DNA of 64,000 bases from Candidatus Methanomethylophilaceae archaeon. GTDB lineage: Archaea > Thermoplasmatota > Thermoplasmata > Methanomassiliicoccales > Methanomethylophilaceae. Below are positions 51,033 to 60,721 of this stretch, one piece after another; the first letter of the stretch is position 1; the number at the start of each line of letters is the position of its first letter. The stretch is taken from positions 1 through 64,000 of the forward strand of contig CALUOK010000013.1 in assembly GCA_944322255.1 (NCBI GenBank). The letters run 5' to 3'. The translations under genes were made by a program, and so were the position numbers. The notes beneath the pieces were generated by a model. That model made no database searches. It was not told the DNA's origin and worked only from the letters and a program-made list of their open reading frames with translations.

Positions 51033-54000
51033 CCGCCGGAGGACCCGCCATCAGTCCCGAGATGGCCGCGTACTTCGCGGAGCTGGCGGCCAAGAAGGAC
51101 GAGTGCTACGCCATCGCCGAGAAGGCCCGCTCCATGGGGTTCGACCCGGAGCTGACCGTGGAGATCCCCCAGGCGGAGGACCTGGCGTCCCGTGTGGAGA
51201 AGCTCCTGCAGGACTACCACGTCGACGGCGTGGCCGAGGACATTCGCAGGCTCACCGCCGAGTACGGGAACCGCGAGCTGGTCGCCCTGATGGTGGCCAA
51301 GGAGATGGCCAAGAGGCCGGCCGAGAGCACCGAGAAGGCCCTGGACAGGGCCGTCAGAGTGGGGCTGGCCGTTCTCACCGAGGGGATCCTCGTGGCGCCC
51401 CTGGAGGGGATCGCCGACACCCGCATCAGGAAGAACTCCGACGGCACCAACTACGTCGACCTGGTCTTCGCCGGGCCCATCAGGGCCGCGGGCGGTACCG
51501 GCCAGGCCATGAGCGTCCTCATCGCGGACGTGGTCAGGACGGAGCTGGGCATCGGAAAGTACCAGCCCACCGAGGGGGAGATTGCGAGGTTCGACGAGGA
51601 GATCCCCCTGTACAAGCAGTGCCAGCACCTCCAGTACACCCCGACATCCGAGGAGATAGACCTCATCGTCAGGAACTGCCCCGTGTGCGTGGACGGCGAG
51701 GGTACCGAGCAGATGGAGATCTCCGGTTTCAGGGACCTGCCCCGCATAGACACCAACAGGGTCAGGGGAGGAGCCTGCCTGGTCATCGCCGAGGGGATGT
51801 GCCAGAAGGCGTCGAAGCTCAAGAAGCACGTGGACAAGCTGGGACTGGACGGATGGGACTTCATCGGCAAGTTCCTGGACGCCCACAAGGCCCCTCCGAA
51901 GGAGGAGAAGCCCGGCGAGGTCAAGAAGCCCACCGTGGAGCCCAAGGAGAAGTACCTGATGGACATCGTCGCCGGGCGCCCCATCTTCGGGCATCCCTGC
52001 GCAGTCGGCGGGTTCAGGCTCAGGTACGGCAGGGCCAGGACGTCCGGACTGGCCGCACTGGCGTTCAACACAGGCAGCATGTACGCCATGGACGAGTTCA
52101 TGGCCCTGGGGACCCAGGTCAAGATCGAGCGTCCCGGCAAGGCGTGCGTGGTCACGCCCTGCGACCAGCTGGAGGGGCCGACCCTCCTCCTGAAGAACGG
52201 CGACCTGGTGTACTGCCACACCAAGGACGAGGTCCTGGAGGTCAGGAACGTCGTCTCCGAGATCATAGACAACGGGGAGATCCTCGTCCCCTTCGGGGAG
52301 TTCTGCGAGAACAACCACACCCTGGTGCCCTGCGGGTACCCCGTAGAGTGGCACAGGCTGGAGATCCTCGAGAAGGGCGAGCTGCCCGATGACTGGAGGG
52401 ACCCAACCTACGAGCGCGCCAAGGAGATGAGCGCGCAGCTGGGAGTCCCGCTGCATCCGAAGTTCAACCTGTTCTGGTCCGACTGGCCGCTGGACAGGAT
52501 CAAGGCCCTGAGGGAGCACGTGCTCGCCACCGGCCGCTACGACGGGAGGAACCTGTCCGTGGAGAGGGAGCCCGTGTCCAAGCGCATGCTGGAGGACCTC
52601 TGCGCCCTCCACCGCATCGTGGACGGCAGGGTGGTCATCGACGAGAGGTACTCCCTGCCCATGCTGGACTGCCTCGGGATCAAAGTGTCCGGAGACCGCC
52701 TGGAGGCCGGCCCGGAGCTCGAGGGCAACAGCACCCTGGAGGCCATCAGCGCCGCCGCGGGATACGAGGTCCGCGCCAGGGCCATGACCCGCATCGGGAC
52801 CAGGATGGCCCGTCCGGAGAAGGCCAAGGAGCGTGAGATGACCCCCAAGGTCCACGCCCTGTTCCCCATCGGCAAGGACGCCGACGCGAAGAACGAGATG
52901 ATCGCCGCCATCGCCGTGTCCAAGAGCAACGCCGCCAAGAGCAAGGGCGGCAAGCCCGAGGTGACGGTGGAGGTGGGCAACAGGTTCTGCCCGATATGCC
53001 GCACCTACACCTACCGCAACTGGTGCAGGGAGTGCGGATCTCACACCACGTACACCCCCAAGCAGAACGAGTATGGGAACCTGGGTCCCGCTCCGATCAA
53101 CATCAACCTCGAGGAGGAGTTCAAGGCCGCCTGCGACTCCCTGAAGGAGAAGCCCCCGGGCGACCTGAAGTGCCTCGAGACCCTCACGTCCAAGACCAAG
53201 ACCTGCGAGGCCGTGGAGAAGGGCATACTGAGACAGAAGAACTGCATCAGCACGTTCAAGGACGGCACGGTCAGGTTCGACATGACCGACATCCCCCTCA
53301 CCCACTTCAAGCCCAGGGAGATCGGCCTCAGCATCGAGAAGGCCCACGAGCTGGGCTACACCCACGACTGGAACGGCGACCCCCTGACCGACCCGGAGCA
53401 GATATGCGAGCTCAAGGTGCAGGACATCATCCCCGCCAAGGACTGCGGGACGTATCTGGTCAACGTGGCCAAGTTCGTCGACGACGAGCTGGAGGAGTTC
53501 TACCACCTTCCGAGGTACTACAACGTGAGCAACAGGAACGACCTGATCGGCCACATCACGTTCGGACTGGCCCCCCACACCTCCGGAGGGATCCTGTGCA
53601 GGATCATCGGCTACGCCGACCTGCGCGGATGCTACGGCCACCCGTTCTTCCACGCCGCCAAGAGGAGGAACTGCGACGGCGACGAGGACTGCGTCATCCT
53701 GGCCATGGACGGCCTGCTGAACTTCTCCAGGACCTTCCTGCCCGACAGGCGCGGAGGGCTCATGGACGCACCGCTGGTTCTCACCACCAGGCTGGACCCC
53801 AACGAGATCGACAAGGAGGCCCACAACGTGGACTGCCGCAGGGAGTACCCCATCGAGCTGTACAGGGCTGCCATGGACATGAAGGACCCCAAGGAGATCG
53901 AGAAGATCATGGACCTCATCGCCGGCAGGATCGGGACCCCCGACCAGTACGAGCACCTGGGATTCACCCACGACACCCACGACATCTCCGACGGCCCCAA

Positions 54001-54424
54001 GTACTCCGCCTACACCACTCTGGAGACCATGATGGACAAGATGGACGCCCAGCTCATGCTGGGGAAGAAGATCCGCGCCGTGGACGAGCAGGACGTTGCG
54101 AGGCGTGTGCTGAACAAGCACTTCCTGCCCGACATGATCGGGAACCTGAGGTCGTTCTCCACCCAGACCGTGAGGTGCACGAAATGCGGGGAGAAGTACC
54201 GCAGGATGCCGCTGGCCGGCAAGTGCACCAAGTGCGGGAACGCTTTGACGCTGACCGTCCACGAAGCGAGCGTGAAGAAGTACCTGGAGATCTCCAAGGT
54301 CATCGGCGAGAAGTACGGTCTCGATACCTACACCAGGGAGAGGGTCGAGATCCTCGAGATGAGCATGGACTCCGTCTTCAACAACGACAAGGTCAAAAAG
54401 TGCAAGCTGTCCGACTTCTTCTGA
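51029..54424 (+). CDS. polC: DNA polymerase D large subunit DP2
   Basis: A 1131-residue catalytic subunit of the archaeal replicative polymerase PolD. The N-terminal region has IRAAGGTGQAMSVLIADVVR. The catalytic acidic core reads NCDGDED near residues 881-887, followed by LDGLLNFS-like and GGLMDAPLV. Zinc clusters are seen at CPICRTYTYRNWCREC and at CTKCGEK with CTKCGN near the C-terminus. Many archaea carry inteins at the NCDGDED site; this gene has none. The small subunit DP1 is not in the window. It is coupled to Nog1 by ATGA overlap, and its stop abuts the next convergent gene with no spacer. Confidence 0.97.
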   Translation: MTAGGPAISPEMAAYFAELAAKKDECYAIAEKARSMGFDPELTVEIPQAEDLASRVEKLLQDYHVDGVAEDIRRLTAEYGNRELVALMVAKEMAKRPAESTEKALDRAVRVGLAVLTEGILVAPLEGIADTRIRKNSDGTNYVDLVFAGPIRAAGGTGQAMSVLIADVVRTELGIGKYQPTEGEIARFDEEIPLYKQCQHLQYTPTSEEIDLIVRNCPVCVDGEGTEQMEISGFRDLPRIDTNRVRGGACLVIAEGMCQKASKLKKHVDKLGLDGWDFIGKFLDAHKAPPKEEKPGEVKKPTVEPKEKYLMDIVAGRPIFGHPCAVGGFRLRYGRARTSGLAALAFNTGSMYAMDEFMALGTQVKIERPGKACVVTPCDQLEGPTLLLKNGDLVYCHTKDEVLEVRNVVSEIIDNGEILVPFGEFCENNHTLVPCGYPVEWHRLEILEKGELPDDWRDPTYERAKEMSAQLGVPLHPKFNLFWSDWPLDRIKALREHVLATGRYDGRNLSVEREPVSKRMLEDLCALHRIVDGRVVIDERYSLPMLDCLGIKVSGDRLEAGPELEGNSTLEAISAAAGYEVRARAMTRIGTRMARPEKAKEREMTPKVHALFPIGKDADAKNEMIAAIAVSKSNAAKSKGGKPEVTVEVGNRFCPICRTYTYRNWCRECGSHTTYTPKQNEYGNLGPAPININLEEEFKAACDSLKEKPPGDLKCLETLTSKTKTCEAVEKGILRQKNCISTFKDGTVRFDMTDIPLTHFKPREIGLSIEKAHELGYTHDWNGDPLTDPEQICELKVQDIIPAKDCGTYLVNVAKFVDDELEEFYHLPRYYNVSNRNDLIGHITFGLAPHTSGGILCRIIGYADLRGCYGHPFFHAAKRRNCDGDEDCVILAMDGLLNFSRTFLPDRRGGLMDAPLVLTTRLDPNEIDKEAHNVDCRREYPIELYRAAMDMKDPKEIEKIMDLIAGRIGTPDQYEHLGFTHDTHDISDGPKYSAYTTLETMMDKMDAQLMLGKKIRAVDEQDVARRVLNKHFLPDMIGNLRSFSTQTVRCTKCGEKYRRMPLAGKCTKCGNALTLTVHEASVKKYLEISKVIGEKYGLDTYTRERVEILEMSMDSVFNNDKVKKCKLSDFF

Positions 54425-55297
54425 TCACTCGGACGGCTGGTCCCTCTTCATCCCGGGCGCCAGATAGAGCGTGATGAACGAGTCTATCTGCATGTCGCGG
54501 GCCTTCGAGGCCACCTTGGCGCTCAGCCAGCCGGCAGCGATGAGCTGCGCGTTCATGTTGGATGCGCCCATGATCAGGTCCGAGAACTTCGATCCGGACT
54601 GCTCCGCCCAGTGGTCGGACAGGAACTCCAGAGTCTCGGCGTCCACCTTGCCCATGGCGTCCCTTATCCTGCCGCCCAGGATCTGGAAGAACTGGGTGTA
54701 GTTCAGCAGGAACGTCTTGGGGTCGTACTTGGACTCCACCGGCTCCAGCGACTCCACCCTCTCGGACATGCCGGTGAAGACGCGCACGGCCTCGTCGCAG
54801 ATGCCCAGCAGGTCGTCCAGGCCGGTGTACACGGAGAACGCCTCGATGGACAGGAACATGTACTCGTTGGCGGTGTTCATCAGCTCCCTCTGGAACCCCA
54901 GGTGGAGCGCCCTCTCGTCGAGTCCCGCCAGTATGTCGGTGATGAGGTCCCTGTCGTCCAGCAGCACGGCCAGGTCGGCGACGCCGGCGCGGCTCTGGGT
55001 GCCGGGCTTGGAGACCGACCTCATGATGGCCCCCACGCACTCGGAGAGCATCCTGCCGTAGGTCTCGTCGGAGACCTCCAGTCCGCCCTTCACAGCCTCC
55101 GACCATTTCGACACGGCGCCGGCGAAGTCGTCCTCCGAGATCTCCCTGAAGCCCTGCTCCATGGACTCCTCCGTGTCCGCCTTCGGGACCTGGACGGGAG
55201 CGGGCTGGGCCTCCTGCTTGGGGAAGTAGGCTCCGCACCTCATGCAGAACTCGGCGTCGTCTGGGGAATCGTAGTGACAGGTGGGACAGGTCTTCAT
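54425..55297 (-). CDS. Zinc-ribbon helical protein, paralogue 1
   Basis: A 290-residue protein. Residues 1-25 are a zinc ribbon (CPTCHYD then CMRCGAYF) and the rest is nearly all alpha-helical, with no membrane segment. It is paralogous to the next gene upstream: both share the ribbon, the order of helices and segments such as [10 protein letters not shown] versus PDRELLVDVM. The 3' end meets the PolD stop exactly, so the two transcripts must overlap. Function is unknown. Confidence 0.8.
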   Translation of the reverse strand: MKTCPTCHYDSPDDAEFCMRCGAYFPKQEAQPAPVQVPKADTEESMEQGFREISEDDFAGAVSKWSEAVKGGLEVSDETYGRMLSECVGAIMRSVSKPGTQSRAGVADLAVLLDDRDLITDILAGLDERALHLGFQRELMNTANEYMFLSIEAFSVYTGLDDLLGICDEAVRVFTGMSERVESLEPVESKYDPKTFLLNYTQFFQILGGRIRDAMGKVDAETLEFLSDHWAEQSGSKFSDLIMGASNMNAQLIAAGWLSAKVASKARDMQIDSFITLYLAPGMKRDQPSE

Positions 55298-55358
55298 GAC
55301 CGTGGGGATGCGGACGACCTATAAACCTCTGCCCATGGGTCCGTCGGGAGGTCCGCGG

Positions 55359-56219
55359 TCAGCCCTTCGGGCCGGCCAGGTACACCTTCTCGAAGCCCCT
55401 CAGCTGGGTGTTGCCGGTCTTCCTGAGGATCCTCGACGACAGCTTGCCGGCGGCGGCAGACTGGGATGTCAGGAGGAACCCGTTACTGACCATGACGGCG
55501 TACGTCGGACGGGACGCGTCGGCCCAAGCGGACGCCAGTCTGTCGAGGTTCTCCACCGTCTGCCCGGCGACCATGTCCGAGACCGTGTCCAGGACCTCCT
55601 CCACGAATGAGTTGTACGTGGACAGCCACTCCAGCGGCCCCGGGCCCCTTCCCGGATATGCGTCCACCAGACCCATCGCACGGTCCAGCATGGCCCTCAG
55701 GTCGTCCCTGGCCGTCTCGCATATCCCCTCCATGTCGCGGGCGTCGGTGTAGATGTGGAAGGTGTCCACGAACAGGTACATGTAGGAGTTGGCCAGGCCC
55801 AGGACGCCGTTCTGTATCGAGCACACGTCCAGGCTGCCGGCCAGGCGCCTCATGACGTCCACCAGGAGCTCCCTGTCCGGCATCATCTGCGCCAGGAGGG
55901 GCATGTCCGCCCCCTTGTAGGCCTGCGGCTGCAGCGAGATGCCGAGCATGCAGCCGGTGACGGCGTCCACGATCCTCGTGTAGGTGGCGTCGTCCACCTC
56001 GGGACGGCCCTGCAGGGCCTCCCTGAACGCGGCCGCCCCCTCGGAGAACCTGCCGACCTCCATCAGCGTCTCGCCGCGTTCCAGTGGGTCTTCGGGGAGC
56101 CTGGTGGTGTCCGGCGGAGAGGAGCCCCCCGGCCTGACGACGAAGTACGCGCCGCAATGGGTGCAGAAGTCCAGTGAGTCGTCGTCGGTGACCTTGCCGC
56201 AGAATGGGCATCTCCTCAT
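55359..56219 (-). CDS. Zinc-ribbon helical protein, paralogue 2
   Basis: A 286-residue protein with an N-terminal zinc ribbon (CPFCGKV then CTHCGAYF) and a helical body containing ERGETLMEVGRFSEGAAAF, which looks like a TPR-type helix pair. It is a tandem duplicate of the gene 62 nt downstream. A proline-rich linker follows the ribbon. It probably binds protein or nucleic acid. It lies between PolD and the RNA polymerase/ribosomal operon without an evident link to either. Confidence 0.8.
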   Translation of the reverse strand: MRRCPFCGKVTDDDSLDFCTHCGAYFVVRPGGSSPPDTTRLPEDPLERGETLMEVGRFSEGAAAFREALQGRPEVDDATYTRIVDAVTGCMLGISLQPQAYKGADMPLLAQMMPDRELLVDVMRRLAGSLDVCSIQNGVLGLANSYMYLFVDTFHIYTDARDMEGICETARDDLRAMLDRAMGLVDAYPGRGPGPLEWLSTYNSFVEEVLDTVSDMVAGQTVENLDRLASAWADASRPTYAVMVSNGFLLTSQSAAAGKLSSRILRKTGNTQLRGFEKVYLAGPKG

Positions 56220-56293
56220 GGTACCGACATCGCTGAACGGGATGATAAGAAGTGGGGTTTGGCCCCTCCAGGAGGAGGGGCGTTGAATGGTTT

Positions 56294-57130
56294 TCAGAGG
56301 GACTCGAGCTGGGCCTTGAAGTCCTTGGCCTCGTCGGCGAGGACCTCCAGAGCCTTGTCAAGGGCCTGCTGGGCGGTGAGGGATCCGTCCGTCTCGAACT
56401 TGAACAGGAAGTTCCTGTCGTCGGCGGTGATCCTGACGCCTCCCTTGTCGCCGAGGGACTGCTCGCAGGTCCTGCAGAGACTGCAGTCCAGCGGGTTCCT
56501 GGCGACCAGCTTCCCGTCCTCCACGGAGAACACCTTCTTGGGGCAGATCTCCGCGCAGTTCAGGACGTCCTCGTCGCCGGCCCTGGCGGGGTCGACCTCG
56601 ACACCGGGCATGTACTTGTAGCCGACGCCGTTGGCGACCTGCCACTTGACGTGCTTCCTGGCGGTGCCCATGACGGCGGTGGCGTAGATGAGCACGGCCT
56701 GGCCGTCGGTGAGCTCGACGATCGGGATGAACTCGTCCTTCACCCTGAGGTTGGGGTTCCCGAGGGGCTCGAGGTCTCCGGACAGCACTGTGCACGGCCC
56801 GATCTTGTTCAGGCTGTACATGATGGTGCAGTTGGGGCAGCCCTCCCCGCCGCAGACGCACTCGCTCTGCGGGACGAAGAGGTCCAGATCGGTGGGCACA
56901 GGGACCATTCCCAGCCTGTGGGCTATGATCTCGTCGAACAAGGGCGTGACGCTCTCGTACTCCTTGTCATCGTACATGATGGGTCCCAGGTGGAACTCGA
57001 CCTTGTCGATGGCCATCTTGGGGATGTCGGAGAGGAGTGTCCTCCTGAGGGCGTTCGCCATGGCGGGAGAGGAGTTCTTCAGGATGAACTTGGCCTTCCT
57101 CTCGGCCATTTCGAGAATCTCTATGTCCAT
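56294..57130 (-). CDS. rpoD: RNA polymerase subunit D
   Basis: A 278-residue archaeal RNA polymerase subunit D (Rpo3), the counterpart of bacterial alpha and eukaryotic Rpb3. The start has FILKNSSPAMANALRRTLL, the alpha-motif. An inserted ferredoxin-like domain at about 170-225 has CAEICP and CSLCRTC, enough cysteines for one [4Fe-4S] cluster; the second cluster seen in some archaea is not complete. It is the last gene of the rps13-rps4-rps11-rpoD operon. Confidence 0.97.
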   Translation of the reverse strand: MDIEILEMAERKAKFILKNSSPAMANALRRTLLSDIPKMAIDKVEFHLGPIMYDDKEYESVTPLFDEIIAHRLGMVPVPTDLDLFVPQSECVCGGEGCPNCTIMYSLNKIGPCTVLSGDLEPLGNPNLRVKDEFIPIVELTDGQAVLIYATAVMGTARKHVKWQVANGVGYKYMPGVEVDPARAGDEDVLNCAEICPKKVFSVEDGKLVARNPLDCSLCRTCEQSLGDKGGVRITADDRNFLFKFETDGSLTAQQALDKALEVLADEAKDFKAQLESL

Positions 57131-57142
57131 AGGAGATCCCCC

Positions 57143-57529
57143 TCAGACCCTGCGTCCCCTGCGTCCGCCCTTCTTCTTGGTACCGTCGTGCGGTATGGGT
57201 GTGACATCCTCGATTCTGCCGATCTTCAGGCCGGCCCTGGTGAGGGCACGGATCGCGGCCTGGGCTCCGGGACCGGGGGAGACGGATTTGTTGCCTCCGG
57301 GGGCCCTGACCCTGACGTGGATACCGACGAACTCCTTCTCCTTGGCGACCTCGGCGACCTTCTCGGCTGCCTTCTGGGCCGCGTAGGGCGAGGACTCGTC
57401 CTTGGCCTGCTTGACGACCATTCCGCCGGTGGCCTTGGTGATGGTCTCGGCACCGGTGATGTCGGTCAGCGTGATCATGATGTTGTTGTAGCTGGCGTAG
57501 ATGTTGGCAATTCCCCATTTCGCTGTCAT
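57143..57529 (-). CDS. rps11: Ribosomal protein uS11
   Basis: A 128-residue uS11 beginning [13 protein letters not shown], with the conserved [16 protein letters not shown] and a C-terminal [18 protein letters not shown]. It is part of the small-subunit platform. Its ATG shares one base with the stop of rps4 (TGATG), so translation is coupled. The start was trimmed from a longer open frame that lies within rps4. Confidence 0.97.
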   Translation of the reverse strand: MTAKWGIANIYASYNNIMITLTDITGAETITKATGGMVVKQAKDESSPYAAQKAAEKVAEVAKEKEFVGIHVRVRAPGGNKSVSPGPGAQAAIRALTRAGLKIGRIEDVTPIPHDGTKKKGGRRGRRV

Positions 57530-58176
57530 CAGTGAACACCGTCCTCTGCTGTGATTCCCGCCTCCTCGGCGTCTGCCTTCGCGGCCGCGGCGTCGGCTGC
57601 GGCCTGGTCCGCCTCCGCCTTGGCCCTGACCGCTGCGTTGGCGGCGGCCTGCTCGGCGGAGATCCTCATGGGGTGCATCTCGTCGGTGAAGGGGGATGCG
57701 GGGTTGAACTCGATCGAGGACTCCTCGGCCCTGGTGACCAGGTATCCGGGGACGGTCACCCTGTGGCCGTTCATGAAGATGTGGCCGTGGGTGATCATCT
57801 GCCTGGCCTGCTTGATGGTGCTGGCCAGTCCCTTCTCGTAGACGATGGTCTGCAGGCGCCTGGACAGGACGTCCTCGTCCTTCAGAGCGAGGATGTCGTT
57901 CAGGTTGGAGCCGACGGGGAGGTATCCGAGGCGGCCGCACTTGGCGAGAAGGGCGTCTGCCTCGATCTTGGCCTGGGCGTCTCCGGTCCTCAGGCGGGCC
58001 TGGAGGTCCCTGGACTGCTTCCTCAGGTTCCTGAGGATGGTCTCGGCCTTCCAGACCTCGGTCTTGTTCTTCAGGCCGAAGGCGCGGACGACCTCGACCT
58101 CTGCTTTGATCCTCTCGCCCTGCCAGGGGTGGGAGGGTGTGTCGTATGTCTTGCGTGAAAACTTAGGGTCTCCCAT
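57529..58176 (-). CDS. rps4: Ribosomal protein uS4
   Basis: A 215-residue uS4. The N-terminus [14 protein letters not shown] and the S4 RNA-binding domain ([28 protein letters not shown]) are typical. The C-terminal 40 residues are an alanine- and acid-rich extension beyond the usual archaeal length, probably disordered. It is an assembly protein of the small subunit. It lies 10 nt after rps13. Confidence 0.97.
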   Translation of the reverse strand: MGDPKFSRKTYDTPSHPWQGERIKAEVEVVRAFGLKNKTEVWKAETILRNLRKQSRDLQARLRTGDAQAKIEADALLAKCGRLGYLPVGSNLNDILALKDEDVLSRRLQTIVYEKGLASTIKQARQMITHGHIFMNGHRVTVPGYLVTRAEESSIEFNPASPFTDEMHPMRISAEQAAANAAVRAKAEADQAAADAAAAKADAEEAGITAEDGVH

Positions 58177-58186
58177 TCAAACCACC

Positions 58187-58660
58187 TCAGGATTTCCTCT
58201 GGACACCCATGGTGAGTCCGTGCCTTCCGTTGGACCTGGTCCTCTGTCCGCGCACCTTGTGGCGGCCCTCGTGCCTGATTCCGCGGTAGCAGCGGATCAT
58301 CTTCATCCTGTTGATGTCGTCCTTCTGGATGATGTCGAGGTCGTTTCCGAACAGGTGCATGTCGGCACCGGTCTCGTAGTCCATCTGCCTGTTGATGGCC
58401 CAGGTGGGGGCGTACTCGACGTAGGACTTGACGAGGGCCTCGATCTCCTTGACCTTCTCGTCGGACAGGGATCCCATCCTGACGGCGGGGTCCACGTTCG
58501 CTTTCTTGGCGACGATCTGAGCGACCCTCTTACCGACGCCTTTGATGCTCTGGAGTCCGACAACGGTCTTCTTCTGACCGTCGATGTCGGTGTTGACGAT
58601 ACGGACGATGAAGTTGAAGTTCTCGTCCTCCGTCTGCTGCTGCTCTTTCTTCTTAGCCAT
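58187..58660 (-). CDS. rps13: Ribosomal protein uS13
   Basis: A 157-residue uS13 with FIVRIVNTDIDGQKK, GLQSIKGVGKRVA and the C-terminal CYRGIRHEGRHKVRGQRT that contacts the P site and head of the 30S subunit. It is the first gene of the operon ending in rpoD. The leader of about 120 nt carries two strong hairpins. The lysine- and glutamine-rich start (MAKKKEQQQ) is an extension. Confidence 0.97.
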   Translation of the reverse strand: MAKKKEQQQTEDENFNFIVRIVNTDIDGQKKTVVGLQSIKGVGKRVAQIVAKKANVDPAVRMGSLSDEKVKEIEALVKSYVEYAPTWAINRQMDYETGADMHLFGNDLDIIQKDDINRMKMIRCYRGIRHEGRHKVRGQRTRSNGRHGLTMGVQRKS

Positions 58661-58683
58661 TGCGCTAAACCTCCGTAAATGCC

Positions 58684-58732
58684 TCCCCCTGAGGGGGTAC
58701 GCACAAGCTCCCGTTCCCTATGGGAAGGAGCT
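58684..58732 (-). promoter_or_regulatory. Two hairpins in the rps13 operon leader
   Basis: The predicted leader, from a TATA box near 58802-58812 to the rps13 start, contains CCCCC-TGA-GGGGG (about 58685-58697) and a long hairpin at 58706-58732 with arms AGCTCC and TTCCC against GGGAA and GGAGCT. They could be an autoregulatory site for S4 or S13, or an attenuator. The whole 562-nt gap from 58661 to 59222 has no credible coding frame. Confidence 0.45.
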
Positions 58733-58801
58733 CTCAGTGTTCACCGTCCGGAACATGACGAGCGGGGGTCCTGAGTTTACGTAAGCCGAGCGATGGCCTT
58801 C

Positions 58802-58812
58802 TTATTAATAAA
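58802..58812 (-). promoter_or_regulatory. TATA box of the rps13 operon
   Basis: TTTATTAATAAG on the minus strand is the only TATA-like tract in this gap. Transcription would begin near 58780, about 120 nt before the rps13 ATG. Confidence 0.5.
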
Positions 58813-58906
58813 GGATTGGATGGGAGCGGGGACGCGGTGGCTGTGATGGGTCCCGACCCAACTTGCCGGAATACCCTCCACAACGGCCTGAGAGTCGCCC
58901 TGGATT

Positions 58907-58940
58907 CGTTCGCGAACGAATACGAACGAATACGAACGCA
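58907..58940. repeat. 34-bp direct repeat, copy 1
   Basis: An exact 34-bp sequence that recurs at 59163-59196. It begins with the palindrome CGTTCGCGAACG and continues with tandem GAACGAATAC units. Further looser GAACG units follow up to 58960. It lies in the gap upstream of rps13. Confidence 0.85.
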
Positions 58941-59162
58941 TGCGAACGAAAAACGAACGACTGTTGTCCGGTGACCCCTCAACGTCCCGAGGGACTCCAA
59001 TGAGCACGACCGTTCAGACGTGGGGAGTGCAGAATCTGCCCCGGATATGTCCAAAACCATAGGCCCCGGGCATCCTGTCGGCAGATGAAATGACCGGTTG
59101 GTGACCCGGAATGTCCTGGAAAGACGTCCGCTCACGAAAGATGCGTTTTCACGGAGATCATG

Positions 59163-59196
59163 CGTTCGCGAACGAATACGAACGAATACGAACGCA
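59163..59196. repeat. 34-bp direct repeat, copy 2
   Basis: Exact second copy of the 34-bp element, 256 nt from the first, just after the 3' end of the MATE gene. The pair could be binding sites of a regulator, replication-origin-type repeats or recombination sites. No such role is established. Confidence 0.85.
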
Positions 59197-59222
59197 ACGG
59201 GACGGGCCCCGAAGAGACGGAT

Positions 59223-60614
59223 TCAGCCCGACCGCGTCATCTCGGCCGCCGAGTCGTCGCCCAGCTCCCCCCTCAGGCGCCTGAGCACCATGAACCCCGC
59301 GACAGTCACGATGGACGACGCTATCACCTCGCCCATGGTGATGCCGCACCAGACCATGGTCAGGGACATGGTGAACGACAGCACGAAGCAGAGCGGGATC
59401 CTCATGAAGTTGCGAAGGGTGGACACGCACAGCGACCACAGCCCGTGACCTATGGACTGGAACATGCTGGACGTCACCACGCCGATGAGATAGAACGGCA
59501 GGAACAGGGCGCAGATCCTCAGGAAGTGGGTCATCTCACCCGCCAGCGCGGCGGACGAGTCGGAGTAGGTGAACAGCATCACCAGCGCCGGTGCGGCGAC
59601 CTCGGTGAGGATGGCCACCGCGATCATCACGACGATCCCGCGCTTCAGAGCGAACAGGTAGACCTCGCGTATGCGACCGTAGCTCCGCTGCCCGTATGCG
59701 GCCGCGCTTATCGGGACCAGGGCCGATCCGAAGGACACGGCGATCATCGTGAGGATGTTCAGGATCCTCCATCCGGACGAGTAGATGGCTATCCCGCTCA
59801 CCGGGTCCACCGACTCCAGGATGAGGTTCATCAACATGCTGGAAAGCGACAGCAGGACCATCTCCAGGGACGCGGGGATCCCGACCCTCAGGATGTCGCG
59901 GTCCAGGTCATGGTCGAACCTGAACCCGCGGAAGCTGAACCTGACGTACATGTCGCCGGACAGGTAGTAGCGCACGGCCATCAGGGACGCCATGACCATG
60001 GCCAGGGCACTGGCCACCGCCGCCCCGGTGATGCCCATGTCCAGGCCGAAGATCAGGATGGGGTCCAGGACCATGTGGGCAGCCACACCGGCAACCTGGA
60101 TGTACATGGACTTCTTGGCGGCACCCTCGGACCTCAGCAGCGCGCTGAAGATGAAGCTGACCATGTAGATAGGGGAGCACAGCATGATGGGGATGCCGTA
60201 TGCCAGCGTCTCCTCCAGGTACGGTCCGGCGCCGGCCACCGTGAAGATCGGCTCCGCCAGGAGAGCGAAGACCACGGTCATGACGACTCCGACGATCAGC
60301 CCGATCACCATCACCTGAGCAGCTGCGGCGCTGGCACCAGCGCGGTCGCCTGTCCCGATGCGTCTGGCTATGGCCTGGGACGCGCCGACCCCGAGTCCGT
60401 TGCCGATGCCCACGAGGATGAAGAAGAACGGGAATACCACGCCGGTGGCCGCCAGGGCGCCCGTCCCCAGGCTGGAGACCCATATGGCGTCGACCAGGTT
60501 GTTGAGTGCCTGGACGAGCATGCCGATGGCTATGGGCACCACCATGACCATGAGCGATTTCCTGGGATCCCCCAGGATGTTGTCGGTGTTGGAGATCCCG
60601 GATTCTGTCGTCAC
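59223..60614 (-). CDS. MATE family efflux transporter
   Basis: A 463-residue protein with about twelve membrane segments and the MATE opening pattern: LMVMVVPIAIGMLVQALNNL, then GTGALAATGVVFPFFF, and ARRIGTGDRAGA. MATE proteins export drugs or metabolites in exchange for sodium or protons. The gene appears to start with GTG; no ATG is available before the first helix. Its 3' end borders the 34-bp repeat. Substrate is unknown. Confidence 0.93.
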   Translation of the reverse strand: MTTESGISNTDNILGDPRKSLMVMVVPIAIGMLVQALNNLVDAIWVSSLGTGALAATGVVFPFFFILVGIGNGLGVGASQAIARRIGTGDRAGASAAAAQVMVIGLIVGVVMTVVFALLAEPIFTVAGAGPYLEETLAYGIPIMLCSPIYMVSFIFSALLRSEGAAKKSMYIQVAGVAAHMVLDPILIFGLDMGITGAAVASALAMVMASLMAVRYYLSGDMYVRFSFRGFRFDHDLDRDILRVGIPASLEMVLLSLSSMLMNLILESVDPVSGIAIYSSGWRILNILTMIAVSFGSALVPISAAAYGQRSYGRIREVYLFALKRGIVVMIAVAILTEVAAPALVMLFTYSDSSAALAGEMTHFLRICALFLPFYLIGVVTSSMFQSIGHGLWSLCVSTLRNFMRIPLCFVLSFTMSLTMVWCGITMGEVIASSIVTVAGFMVLRRLRGELGDDSAAEMTRSG

Positions 60615-60721
60615 GGAGTCGCGTTACGATGTGCCCGTACATAACGGTGTCTGCGCTCAAAACGGAGTGCTGGCACATTTGCGTAACGTCCCTCCGGAAG
60701 GCCCTCTTCCGAGGATGATTC

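Noticed and set aside
50432-54262. 1276-residue minus-strand open frame opposite Nog1 and PolD
   Set aside because: A shadow of GC-rich codons in two clear genes, with no family resemblance.
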